Assembly (NCBI GenBank): GCA_015058045.1
Contig: SVDC01000038.1
Location: 1-36,510 of the forward strand
DNA length: 36,510 bases
Direction of reading: 5' to 3'
Source of the DNA: Cellulosilyticum sp.
Lineage (GTDB): Bacteria; Bacillota; Clostridia; Lachnospirales; Cellulosilyticaceae
Both the position numbers and the translations under genes were made by a program. The notes under the pieces were generated by a model. That model was given only the letters and a program-made list of their open reading frames with translations, made no database searches and was not told where the DNA came from. Below are positions 7,760 to 16,138 of this stretch, one piece after another (within the stretch, counting starts at the first letter, position 1; each line of letters opens with the position of its first letter).

Positions 7760-9238
7760 TTAATTTAAACTGATTTCAAACTTTTCAATATCCATCACAA
7801 CATTTCCATCTGTTTCAAAGAACACACCATCTACTGATAGAGGTGTATAAATCAGCGTACTCATCGCATATTGTCCATCATTTACAAAAAGCTCAATACT
7901 ATTTTTGTCCATAAGAATTCTAAAGTGCATATTCTCCATGCCTTCTTCAAGTTTAATGCTTCTTTCTGATAATAAATCTTTAAACATGCCTGATCTAGTT
8001 CGGTCCACAGAAATCGTATTTCTATCTTTGTCATATGTTATCACTGTTTCATAAGATTCACTTGCTGCTAGGTGTATGCTAAAACTCTTACATTCTGCCT
8101 GAGACAAATTCACTGATAAATCCATACATCTACCATTAAGTCCTTCTAACTCTACTATTTTGTTACTTGGTAATTGATAGTTTGAATAAGCTACTTTGTT
8201 TTTGCGATACTTTTCTAACTCTCTCACTGGTTTTTGAATCATTCTTCCATCTCGTAGGGAGATTTCTCGTGGCACCGTCATTATACCACTCCAGCGATAA
8301 TGGTCTGGTAGTAAGTAATTATCCCAATTTTGAAGCCAACCAACCATGATTCTTCTTCCATCTTCATGAAGCATTGTTTGTGGCGCATAAAAATCTAATC
8401 CAAAATCGATCATGTGCGGAATTTCTCTTTTCCACTCTACGTTAGCTGCATCATACTCTCCAACAAAATAAGCTGAATTATTTCCACTGTGAAACTCTTT
8501 TCCATCTGCCATCATAAACTGCGGTGAAACAATTAATACTTGTTTTCCATCTAGTTCAAAGAAGTCCGGACACTCCCACATCTTTCCGTATTCATTTCTA
8601 CAATAATCAAGAATCTTTACAAACTCCCAATCTATTACATTCTCAGAATGGAACAATGCTAACTGACCACTTCCATCTTCATTTTTACTTCCCACTAAAG
8701 ACCAAAATCCATTTTCATCCTTCCAAATCTTTGGATCTCTAAAATCAACTAATGAGCTTCCAGCAGGAAGTTTGTCAGCTTCAATAACAGGATTATTATC
8801 TAGTTTTTTATAATTAACCCCATCTCCTAAAGCAATACACTGTGTTTGTCTCGTACTTTTTTCTCCATTTTCATCTACTACTTCTTTCACACCAGTATAC
8901 ATAAGGACATGCTGCCCATTCCATTCTAGTGCTGTACCTGAGAAACAACCATCCTTATCATATTCTGAATCTGGAGCCAATGCACATGGCTCTAATTCCC
9001 ACTTAATAAAATCTGTTGTTGTATAATGTCCCCAGTGCATTGGTCCCCAATGTGTGCTATAAGGATGGTATTGGAAAAACAGATGACACTTTCCATTAAA
9101 ACTAGAAAATCCATTTGGGTCATTAATCCATCCTATCGGTGAATACATATGGAATGTTGGTCTTTCACTGCTTTCAATTTTTTGGCTTTCTTCTTTTTCA
9201 TATTGTCTTGCTTGACTTAATTTCTTTGATATTTCCAT
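7760..9238 (-). CDS. Sucrose-6-phosphate hydrolase/beta-fructosidase, intracellular GH32
   Basis: A 492-residue family GH32 enzyme that hydrolyses terminal beta-fructosyl bonds in sucrose, sucrose-6-phosphate or short fructo-oligosaccharides. The nucleophile motif SPIGWINDPNG places Asp at residue 40. The transition-state motif DFRDPKIW is near residue 165, and the acid/base motif WECPDFF near residue 220. A five-blade propeller and a C-terminal beta-sandwich account for the length. There is no signal peptide, so it is cytoplasmic. ATG 9238 is preceded by GGTGGAG at eight bases. It follows the binding-protein gene by 25 bases. No PTS gene is nearby, so unphosphorylated fructo-oligosaccharides brought in by the adjacent ABC transporter are the likelier substrate (inference). 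Confidence 0.9.
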   Translation of the reverse strand: MEISKKLSQARQYEKEESQKIESSERPTFHMYSPIGWINDPNGFSSFNGKCHLFFQYHPYSTHWGPMHWGHYTTTDFIKWELEPCALAPDSEYDKDGCFSGTALEWNGQHVLMYTGVKEVVDENGEKSTRQTQCIALGDGVNYKKLDNNPVIEADKLPAGSSLVDFRDPKIWKDENGFWSLVGSKNEDGSGQLALFHSENVIDWEFVKILDYCRNEYGKMWECPDFFELDGKQVLIVSPQFMMADGKEFHSGNNSAYFVGEYDAANVEWKREIPHMIDFGLDFYAPQTMLHEDGRRIMVGWLQNWDNYLLPDHYRWSGIMTVPREISLRDGRMIQKPVRELEKYRKNKVAYSNYQLPSNKIVELEGLNGRCMDLSVNLSQAECKSFSIHLAASESYETVITYDKDRNTISVDRTRSGMFKDLLSERSIKLEEGMENMHFRILMDKNSIELFVNDGQYAMSTLIYTPLSVDGVFFETDGNVVMDIEKFEISLN

Positions 9239-9263
9239 CTATTTTTCTCCACCATCGCATTTT

Positions 9264-10925
9264 TTATTTTCCAAGATTTTCATAATATGTATCTAAATTA
9301 GCTTGCATAATATCCATGTATTTGTCTAAGCCATACCCTTCTAATGTCTTTAAGTATTCATCCCATCTTTCTTCTACATCACCATTCATTACAAAGTCAG
9401 ATTTCATACGATTTACATAGCTATCTAAATCTGCTGTATACTGATTGATACTATCCAAATCTTCTTGACTCATAAAGATATTAGGGAAAACATATTCTTG
9501 ATTCATATCTTCCACATAAACATCCTTAATCCAATCTAAACGATACTGCGCATCATCTGGACATGTTACATGTGTTCCATAATAACTATCTAATATAGCT
9601 AATGGCCCACCTACCATTTGTTTTGTACGAATTTCCCATGGTGATTGTGATTCACCTGATAAATCTAAGTGTTTTAATGTTCCATCTTCTGCTTTTTCAA
9701 AAACATTGGCATTGCCTTCTTCTCCATATGTTCCCCAGTTGTTTTGAGCTGATTGTTGTGGTTCATACATTAAATCAATCCATGAAGCTGCTAATACAGT
9801 ATCTTTACATGCACCTGTTAATACCGCGCGTCCTCTTTGTAATCCACTTGTATCACTTCTGCTTGAACGTGGCGCATTCTTTTGTCCATCTGGACCTATT
9901 AATGCTGGAAGTGGCACATAATCATTCATATTATCTACAACACCTGCTGCATCCCAAGTAAAGCAAAGACCATATCTACCCGCTTTACCTTTTGCTACAT
10001 AAGTAGACCAATCATGTGTATATGCTTCTGGATCAACTAAGCCTTCTTCTACAAGTTCGTGCATCCAAATTAAACCTTCTTTATACCCTTCTTGTGTCGC
10101 TGTATAAATGACTTCTTTATCATTGCTTACTGCAATATGGTCAGGAACATCACCATAGCCTTCTCCAAATGCCCCTAAAATGAATCCCATATCTTCGTTT
10201 CCACCATTCATAATGAATGACATTGGTAAAGTCTGACCTTCTCCAGCCATATCATTTTCTTTGAAAGCTTTTAAAGCAGCTTTTAAATCCTCTGTGGTTT
10301 CAGGCATTGGAAGCCCTAACTCATCAAGCCATTTTTTATTGATGAAAGGCATGCCACCAATTGTTTGAATTGCTTCTTTTCCTGAACCTAATTGCTCAAT
10401 CCATGGGAATGCGTAAATATGTCCATCTGGTGCTGTTATCATTGCTTTATACTCTGGATTTTCATCAAGTACCTTCTTTAAATTAGGCATGTGTTCTTCA
10501 ATTAAATCTTCTAAAGGGATAATAATGCCTTGTTTTGCATAACGAAGTAAATCATAGTCTGACATATCTGCTGCGAATAAACCATCTGGTAAGTTTTTAG
10601 CATTTGCAAGTGCAAGATTCTTTTTATCAGCAAACTGATCAGACACAAAACATGTCCAATTAATATGTACATTTGTAGCTTCTTCTAATCTTTGGAAAAT
10701 AGCTCTTTCATTTGGTTCTTGTGTTGTACCAGTTTCTGCTGATGTAATAAATGATAATTCTGCTTTTTCTTTTAATGGAAAGCTAATATCCACTGATTCA
10801 CTAGATGTAGTATTCGTTGTAGTTTCCATTTCTTTGCTTGTCGTGTCAGAACTTCCACAACCACTTAATACAATTGCTGATGTTGTTAAAACTGCCATTA
10901 ATTTGTTTACATTTCTCTTTTTCAT
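9264..10925 (-). CDS. ABC transporter sugar-binding lipoprotein (CUT1 type)
   Basis: A 553-residue extracellular solute-binding lipoprotein. It begins MKKRNVNKLMAVLTTSAIVL, with lipobox LSGC giving Cys near residue 23, then a Ser/Thr-rich linker. The mature domain has features of the long LipO/AlgQ-like binding proteins that pair with LplB/LplC-type permeases, such as HIYAFPWIEQLG and PFINKKWLDELGLPMPETTE. It would capture fructo-oligosaccharides at the cell surface. Its gene lies 21 bases after the second permease gene. The ligand is inferred from the GH32 and fructokinase genes around it. Confidence 0.87.
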   Translation of the reverse strand: MKKRNVNKLMAVLTTSAIVLSGCGSSDTTSKEMETTTNTTSSESVDISFPLKEKAELSFITSAETGTTQEPNERAIFQRLEEATNVHINWTCFVSDQFADKKNLALANAKNLPDGLFAADMSDYDLLRYAKQGIIIPLEDLIEEHMPNLKKVLDENPEYKAMITAPDGHIYAFPWIEQLGSGKEAIQTIGGMPFINKKWLDELGLPMPETTEDLKAALKAFKENDMAGEGQTLPMSFIMNGGNEDMGFILGAFGEGYGDVPDHIAVSNDKEVIYTATQEGYKEGLIWMHELVEEGLVDPEAYTHDWSTYVAKGKAGRYGLCFTWDAAGVVDNMNDYVPLPALIGPDGQKNAPRSSRSDTSGLQRGRAVLTGACKDTVLAASWIDLMYEPQQSAQNNWGTYGEEGNANVFEKAEDGTLKHLDLSGESQSPWEIRTKQMVGGPLAILDSYYGTHVTCPDDAQYRLDWIKDVYVEDMNQEYVFPNIFMSQEDLDSINQYTADLDSYVNRMKSDFVMNGDVEERWDEYLKTLEGYGLDKYMDIMQANLDTYYENLGK

Positions 10926-10946
10926 TTTAAAACCTTCCCTTCTTTT

Positions 10947-11840
10947 TTATCCCTTTATTGATCCAACCATAATACCTTTATCAAAGTATTTCTGGAAAAA
11001 TGGGTACATAATAAGTAATGGTAAACTTGACACCACTATTGTAGAATATTTTAAAACTTCTGCTAACTTAGCCATTTCAGCCATTCCTGTAATATCCGCT
11101 ATCATTCCTGGTTCTGGTGTATTTTGAATCAAGATAGAACGCAGTACAAGCTGTAATGGTTGCATATCTGCATTGTTTAGATAAATCATAGGATCGAAGT
11201 ATGCATTCCACATGCCAACAAACTGATATAATGCTAAAACTGCAATAATCGGTTTACAAATAGGAAGCATGATTTTGAAAAAGTGTACAACTTCAGAAGC
11301 TCCATCCATTGCTGATGCTTCTCTTAACTCTGATGGAATCGATTGATAATAAGTACGAGCTAGTATCATATTCCATACATTAAATGCATTTGGTAAAACT
11401 ATAGCCCACATGCTATCTATTAAATTCAAGTCACTAATCAAAAGATACGTTGGAACTAATCCACCACCAAAAAACATCGTAATAATAAATAACGCATTAA
11501 AGAATTTTTTCCCAACCAAATCTTTTTTTGACATTGGGTAGGCTGCCAAAATGGACACACCAACTGATATAGCGGTGAATAATATTGAATATAACAAAGA
11601 ATTTTTAAACCCTACCCAAATCATTCGATTCTCAAAAACTCTTTTATAGGCATCGGTACTCCATGTTGAAAAGTCAAAACTGATACCCTTATTTTGTAAT
11701 ACAGTAGGATCCATAAATGATGCTACTAGCACATAAACTATTGGAATAATTATTGAAAATGTAAACATCCCCAATAAGAGGTACCCAATAAGATAAAACA
11801 ATCGATCTGCAAACGTTTTTTTTCTTATTTCTGATCTCAT
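10947..11840 (-). CDS. Carbohydrate ABC transporter permease (LplC/UgpE type)
   Basis: A 297-residue inner-membrane permease with about six membrane segments. The N-terminal segment is LFYLIGYLLLGMFTFSIIIP. The EAA loop, which docks the ATPase, is ELREASAMDGASEVVHFF followed by MLP near residue 195. It is the second permease subunit of the CUT1 importer and starts eight bases after the first permease gene. A GGAGG site precedes the ATG. No ATPase gene is present in the operon, so a shared MsmX-type ATPase encoded elsewhere is expected, as known for this transporter class. Confidence 0.88.
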   Translation of the reverse strand: MRSEIRKKTFADRLFYLIGYLLLGMFTFSIIIPIVYVLVASFMDPTVLQNKGISFDFSTWSTDAYKRVFENRMIWVGFKNSLLYSILFTAISVGVSILAAYPMSKKDLVGKKFFNALFIITMFFGGGLVPTYLLISDLNLIDSMWAIVLPNAFNVWNMILARTYYQSIPSELREASAMDGASEVVHFFKIMLPICKPIIAVLALYQFVGMWNAYFDPMIYLNNADMQPLQLVLRSILIQNTPEPGMIADITGMAEMAKLAEVLKYSTIVVSSLPLLIMYPFFQKYFDKGIMVGSIKG

Positions 11841-11848
11841 TTCTCCTC

Positions 11849-12757
11849 CTAAATTCCTTGCCCTTCATTTAATTTGCTAACAATCTTATTTACTACTAAA
11901 AGAAGTACTACATTTATAATTGAATTAAATAGTCCAACTGCTGTTGAGAATCCATAATCACCATTTAGAAGCCCCATTTTATATACATAGGTTGCTAAAA
12001 TCTCAGAAGCAGGTATATTCATATCTGTTTGTAGTGCATAAGCTTTCTCAAATCCAATACTCATAATGTTACCTGCTTGTAAAATAAATTGAATAACAAT
12101 GACATTTTTTATTGCAGGCAGATCCACATGCCAAATTTGTTGAAATATATTTGCGCCATCCATAGAAGCTGCTTCTATTAATTCTTGACTTGAATTGGCC
12201 AATGAAGCGGTATATAAAATAGATCCCCATCCTGCTCCTTGCCATATTCCACTGGCTATGTATATGGTACGAAATGCCTCTGGCATCGACATAAAGTCAT
12301 TACTCGTTCCAAAAAATAAATTGATTGGTCCAACTGGTGATAATAAAATCTTTACCATACCACAAAGTACGATAACTGAAATAAAATTAGGTAGATAAAT
12401 TAATAACTGTATTTTTCTTTTTATCCCCTCGTATCTCATTCTGTTTAATATTAATGCCAAAAGGATTGGCACTGGGAATCCCCACAGCAATCCATATAAA
12501 CTTAACTTTAAAGTATTTAAGAGATATCTTAGAAAATCCGGTGAAGCTATAAAGCGTTGAAAGTATTTTAGGCCTACCCAGTCACTTCCCCATATTCCTT
12601 TAAATGCGCTATAATCCTTAAATGCTATTAATACGCCACCCATAGGAACATATTTAAAAAGTAAGGTCAGTGCAACTGCAGGTAATAGAAAAATTACGTA
12701 AAGTTGCCAGTTCTTTTTTATATACCTTAAACTTTCCTCCCAATTTATTCTTTCCAT
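11849..12757 (-). CDS. Carbohydrate ABC transporter permease (LplB/UgpA type)
   Basis: A 302-residue membrane protein with six membrane segments, the first being LYVIFLLPAVALTLLFKY. The EAA loop is ELIEAASMDGANIFQQIW, near residue 195. The segment NWQLYVIFLLPA and the following MGGVLIAFKDYSAFKGIWGS are typical of LplB-like subunits. It forms a heterodimer with the permease encoded next. It lies 62 bases after the surface GH32 gene, and a GGAGGT site precedes the start. Confidence 0.88.
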   Translation of the reverse strand: MERINWEESLRYIKKNWQLYVIFLLPAVALTLLFKYVPMGGVLIAFKDYSAFKGIWGSDWVGLKYFQRFIASPDFLRYLLNTLKLSLYGLLWGFPVPILLALILNRMRYEGIKRKIQLLIYLPNFISVIVLCGMVKILLSPVGPINLFFGTSNDFMSMPEAFRTIYIASGIWQGAGWGSILYTASLANSSQELIEAASMDGANIFQQIWHVDLPAIKNVIVIQFILQAGNIMSIGFEKAYALQTDMNIPASEILATYVYKMGLLNGDYGFSTAVGLFNSIINVVLLLVVNKIVSKLNEGQGI

Positions 12758-12819
12758 TCTTATACCTCCATTTATTTTTAGTAAAATAATGCAATTTGTT
12801 TTGAATGATTAAATTGATT

Positions 12820-14322
12820 CTATTTATAAATTTCCATATCTACATATTGAGCTTTTGAATGAATTCCAAAAATCCCCCATGGCATGCCTTGTGACATATA
12901 CATTCGTGAAGTTAATACACACTGCTGGTTCACATACATACTCACAACACTATCCGCTACCAATATAGAAATATCCATTTCCTCTATATCCGAAAAATTA
13001 ATGTCTATATTGGACTCAAACTCTTTCTCATTCATATGCTCTGAATTATAAAATTCAATTTTATTGTTCTTTATATTAAATAGAACATTTAAGGCACCCG
13101 TCATATCTTCTCCCATATTAAATACAAAACCAAATCCTTCACTGTCTTTGAAGTCTTTTATTTTACATTCAATACGATAACTTCCCAAAAGTTCTTTAAA
13201 TGCAACTGCCTCATATTCCTTATCTGTGAATTTATAATTATTCTTTTTTCTATGTACTGTATCTGTCATGCTCACTGGTTCTAATTGAAGTTTTAAATTC
13301 ATTTTTTCTTCTATAGAAGTATTTAAAATCGGTACTAGCACGCCATTATCTTTCTGCACTAATTGATGTACCACTAAATTTCCAGCCCAATTATATGGTT
13401 CACTATCTGAGTGTCTATTTTTGGTTCCATTCCAACCAAAAACATATAAATGATTACCATCTGTTTCTAATCTTCCTGCATAAAAACCATTTCCATCAAT
13501 AAGTTCCTGCTCCAATTTTTCAAATGGTCCATTGATAGAATCACTAACTCTATAATGAAATTGCCTGTCTGGCCACTGATCTGAAAAAGATAGATACCAC
13601 TTATTTTGATATTGAATCAATGAAGGACATTCTAAATTTGAATCTGTTCCCATATCGTTTTTAAAGAAAATCCCTTCATCTTTCCATGTTTTTAAATCTT
13701 TTGATGTATATTTTGCTAAAACGCCTTCATCACCACATCTCGTTGTAATTAACATCCAGTATTGATTTTCTTCTTCAACATATAAAACATATGGATCGCG
13801 AAAATCATCCTTAGCATAGGTTTCATCTGCATAAAAGGTATCTTCTGGAATTTTTGTCCACGTCAACCTATCTGTACTTATCGCATGCATGATTGCTTCT
13901 TTGGGTTGATAGGTATCATTATGTCCTGTATAAAACGCATGATATACACCCTCTTTATCTTTAATCACACTTCCTGTTCCCAATGCAATATCTTGTTTTT
14001 CAATAGAATCTGCATAAGGTATGACTTCTCCTTTATGTTCATATTCATAAAAATTTTTTGTTTCATAAAGACTCCATGGATGGTAACCTACTTTTCCATC
14101 TCTTAAATCTTCTAAATAGAAAATATAAAATACACCATCTTCATAATACGGCATAGGATCTCCAACATAGCTTGTCTCTATTGTAGGAAACAATTGATAA
14201 TCCTCTGCCTCCTCCATACTTTCTCCTATATATGTCTCCAAATTTTTTTCATTCTTATTACATCCAAAAGTACTTAATATAAATATCATGCTTAAAATTG
14301 CTACTAATATCTTTTTCACCAT
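12820..14322 (-). CDS. Surface GH32 lipoprotein, fructan-degrading beta-fructosidase
   Basis: A 500-residue exported GH32 enzyme. It begins MVKKILVAILSMIFILSTFG with lipobox Cys at about residue 21, so it is anchored outside the membrane. The catalytic triad can be followed: YVGDPMPYYEDGVFYIFYL holds the nucleophile Asp in a divergent form (GDPMPY instead of NDPNG), DDFRDPYVLY holds the transition-state stabiliser, and LECPSLIQY holds the acid/base Glu. The C-terminal 130 residues look like a GH32 or concanavalin-type sandwich. It is the first gene of the operon and likely cuts fructan or oligosaccharide outside the cell before uptake. The divergent nucleophile motif suggests a specialised exo-enzyme, perhaps releasing short fructan units. 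The exact substrate is open. Confidence 0.82.
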   Translation of the reverse strand: MVKKILVAILSMIFILSTFGCNKNEKNLETYIGESMEEAEDYQLFPTIETSYVGDPMPYYEDGVFYIFYLEDLRDGKVGYHPWSLYETKNFYEYEHKGEVIPYADSIEKQDIALGTGSVIKDKEGVYHAFYTGHNDTYQPKEAIMHAISTDRLTWTKIPEDTFYADETYAKDDFRDPYVLYVEEENQYWMLITTRCGDEGVLAKYTSKDLKTWKDEGIFFKNDMGTDSNLECPSLIQYQNKWYLSFSDQWPDRQFHYRVSDSINGPFEKLEQELIDGNGFYAGRLETDGNHLYVFGWNGTKNRHSDSEPYNWAGNLVVHQLVQKDNGVLVPILNTSIEEKMNLKLQLEPVSMTDTVHRKKNNYKFTDKEYEAVAFKELLGSYRIECKIKDFKDSEGFGFVFNMGEDMTGALNVLFNIKNNKIEFYNSEHMNEKEFESNIDINFSDIEEMDISILVADSVVSMYVNQQCVLTSRMYMSQGMPWGIFGIHSKAQYVDMEIYK

Positions 14323-14342
14323 GCCCTCCTAACCATTTCATT

Positions 14343-14358
14343 TGTTTCATTTGTAACA
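14343..14358. promoter_or_regulatory. Candidate LacI-family operator O1
   Basis: TGTTTCATTTGTAACA is a palindrome with one mismatched pair between its 7-base arms. It lies just downstream of the predicted start point of the fructan operon promoter, where binding would block transcription. It shares the form TGTTnCA-nn-TGnnACA with two other sites in this intergenic region. Confidence 0.55.
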
Positions 14359-14374
14359 TTTGTAACTTTTCTAA

Positions 14375-14403
14375 ATTGTATCATTATACCATAGTTCAGT
14401 CAA
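14375..14403 (-). promoter_or_regulatory. Promoter of the fructan operon
   Basis: On the minus strand: -35 TTGACT, a 17-base spacer, -10 TACAAT. A second TATAAT overlaps the spacer. It is followed by O1 and then the AGGAGG site of the GH32 gene. Confidence 0.65.
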
Positions 14404-14535
14404 TACTTTTTTAAATTGTATTGTTTTTTATTGAGTTTTTTATATTTTTCTACTTTTATATTAGGCATTTTAACTATACGCAATTGCATATGCACCATTT
14501 CTTACTCATAATATCACTTACTCTTCTATTTATAT

Positions 14536-14551
14536 TGTTACACTTGCAACA
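14536..14551. promoter_or_regulatory. Candidate LacI-family operator O2
   Basis: TGTTACACTTGCAACA, with one mismatched pair between the arms. It lies between the two divergent promoters, about 190 bases from O1 and 57 from O3. Spacing of this kind could allow looping (inference). Confidence 0.5.
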
Positions 14552-14592
14552 TTCCAAAACACCCGACTTCTTGCAGAATTACATCCTCAAAA

Positions 14593-14608
14593 TGTTACAT
14601 TTGACACA
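14593..14608. promoter_or_regulatory. Candidate LacI-family operator O3, overlapping the regulator's promoter
   Basis: TGTTACATTTGACACA has two mismatched pairs. It overlaps the -35 box of the regulator's own promoter, consistent with autoregulation. Confidence 0.45.
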
Positions 14609-14629
14609 TTTATTTGTTTATTGTATGCT
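14601..14629 (+). promoter_or_regulatory. Promoter of the LacI regulator gene
   Basis: Consensus -35 TTGACA, a 17-base spacer and -10 TATGCT, about 40 bases before the small upstream ORF. Confidence 0.6.
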
Positions 14630-14669
14630 ATTTATAGAATAATAAAACCAAAAGAAAGGATTCATTGTA

Positions 14670-14714
14670 ATGACGTTAATCCATACGCTATTACAATTTG
14701 TGAGATATGAATAA
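14670..14714 (+). CDS. 14-residue upstream ORF overlapping the LacI start
   Basis: The frame reads MTLIHTLLQFVRYE and its TAA overlaps the regulator's ATG region by eight bases. It has an AGAAAGGA ribosome site at suitable distance, whereas the regulator's ATG at 14707 has only a poor TGTGAG. This suggests that ribosomes finishing the small ORF re-initiate on the regulator gene. No functional similarity is claimed for the peptide itself. Confidence 0.55.
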   Translation: MTLIHTLLQFVRYE

Positions 14715-15759
14715 TAAAGTTACTTTACAAGACATTGCGGATACTTTAAACATTTCTAGAAACACTGTTTCAAGAGCACTCAACAACACTGGTAACGTCT
14801 CTGAAAAAACACGAAATAAAATTTTCCAAACAGCTACTGAAATGGGCTATAAACACTTTACTCCTATAGCTCCTGTTTCCAATACTGTTTCCGAACCTAC
14901 AAACAACAGCATAAATGAAATTGCTCTTTTTACACATTCCTTTCCAGGAAATTCACATTTCGGAACAAAGTTATTAAATTCTTTCCAGGAGAAAATCGGA
15001 GAGTATGGCTATAAATTATCCATTTACATTATTAGAGATTCTGAAATAGACCAACTCTGCTTCCCTATGAATTTTAACCAAGAACATACAGCCGGTATCT
15101 TGTGCCTTGAATTGTTTTCTGAATCTTATAGCGAGTTTTTATGCAATCAGCAGATTCCTTTATTATTTGTAGATACTGTATTTAACCATTGTGATTTAAA
15201 TTTACAAGCCGATTTGCTTTATATGGAAAACCAAAATAGTGTTTATATCATGCTCAAACAACTGATTAATGCTGGATATAAAAATATCTCTTTTATTGGC
15301 GATCGCTTTCATTGCCAATCATTCAATGAACGTTGGAAAGCATACTGCAGTGTATTAACCGACCACAATATTATCATTAATGCTGACAATTGTATTTTGC
15401 ACCCTGATTCAAGTCCATACGGAAACATTGATTGGTTAAGCAAAGAAATTCAATCACTGCCAAAACTCCCAGATGTTTTCTTCTGCGCAAATGATTACTT
15501 AGCGATTTCTACTTTAAAAGCATTACGACAATTAAATATTTCTGTTCCTAATGATGTACTACTATGTGGCTTTGACGATGCACCCGAAACAACTATTACC
15601 GAACCGGCTCTTACCACCGTTAAAATTCCTAGTAGTTCTATGGGCTATTCAGCAGCAGAACTTTTACTTTCACGCGTTTCACATCCAGATATGCCCTACA
15701 GAACAACCTATATAAAGACAGATATCATTTATCGTGAATCAACAAAAAAGGCATTTTAA
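14707..15759 (+). CDS. LacI-family transcriptional regulator of the fructan operon
   Basis: A 350-residue repressor of the LacI/GalR family. The N-terminal helix-turn-helix is VTLQDIADTLNISRNTVSRA followed by LNNTGNVSEKTRNKI, residues 5-40. The rest is a periplasmic-binding-protein-like sensor domain with the usual NAGYKNISFIGDR and the closing DVLLCGFDDAPETTITEPAL. It would bind a sugar derived from fructan. It is divergent from the operon, and three palindromes lie in the shared region. The start must be at 14707 because a stop lies two codons upstream in frame. It appears translationally coupled to a small upstream ORF. Target and ligand are inferred from position. Confidence 0.9.
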   Translation: MNNKVTLQDIADTLNISRNTVSRALNNTGNVSEKTRNKIFQTATEMGYKHFTPIAPVSNTVSEPTNNSINEIALFTHSFPGNSHFGTKLLNSFQEKIGEYGYKLSIYIIRDSEIDQLCFPMNFNQEHTAGILCLELFSESYSEFLCNQQIPLLFVDTVFNHCDLNLQADLLYMENQNSVYIMLKQLINAGYKNISFIGDRFHCQSFNERWKAYCSVLTDHNIIINADNCILHPDSSPYGNIDWLSKEIQSLPKLPDVFFCANDYLAISTLKALRQLNISVPNDVLLCGFDDAPETTITEPALTTVKIPSSSMGYSAAELLLSRVSHPDMPYRTTYIKTDIIYRESTKKAF

Positions 15760-15786
15760 ATTTTTAAATTTAAAATGCCTTTTTTT
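15744..15786 (+). terminator. Terminator of the LacI gene
   Basis: A long, nearly perfect A/T-rich hairpin: AAAAAGGCATTTTAAATTT with its complement, ending in a T run. The gene's stop codon lies inside the left arm. Confidence 0.85.
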
Positions 15787-15789
15787 AAA

Positions 15790-16075
15790 ATACGAAATCT
15801 TGGTGTGCAATGGAATGACGGAAAAGAACGACCTATTGTTTGCTTAATTGAGTCTTCAGAAACTAAAGGACTTTTTTGGGCTATCTCAGTTAGAAATTGG
15901 AATCATTGAGATGGACGTGGTCAACAAAGATTACAACAATTTTTAGATTTTCCAAATATATATCGAACGTGATTATTTAGGTTTTGATAAAAAATCTTTC
16001 GTTATTAAAAATAAAGGGCTAATTTCTAAACTAGAGCGAAAGTTACAACGTAAAACTAAAACAGTACATTTTTAG
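15790..16075 (+). pseudogene. Decayed small gene, possibly of a toxin family
   Basis: Three frames carry successive pieces of what looks like one protein: first GVQWNDGKERPIVCLIESSE with GLFWAISVRNW, then GRGQQRLQQFLDF, and finally YIERDYLGFDKKSFVIKNKG with LISKLERKLQR to TAG at 16075. At least two frameshifts separate them, and there is no start codon or ribosome site. The layout FWxI..., then YIxRxY near the C-terminus recalls small endoribonuclease toxins of the ToxN/CptN type. That is from memory and weak. It lies between the LacI terminator and the guaA terminator, in the segment flanked by the guaA repeats. Confidence 0.4.
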
Positions 16076-16086
16076 TACGTTCTATA

Positions 16087-16138
16087 TAAAAAAACTCCTA
16101 TATCCTTTGATATTCAAGGACTTATAGGAGTCTTTTTA
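16087..16138 (-). terminator. Terminator of guaA
   Basis: On the minus strand GACTCCTATAAGTCCTTGA pairs imperfectly with TCAAAGGATATAGGAGT and is followed by seven T, directly after the guaA stop. Confidence 0.85.

Noticed and set aside
9602..9961. A 119-codon plus-strand frame opposite the sugar-binding lipoprotein gene
   Set aside because: It is antisense to a well-supported gene, with no ribosome site or motif.
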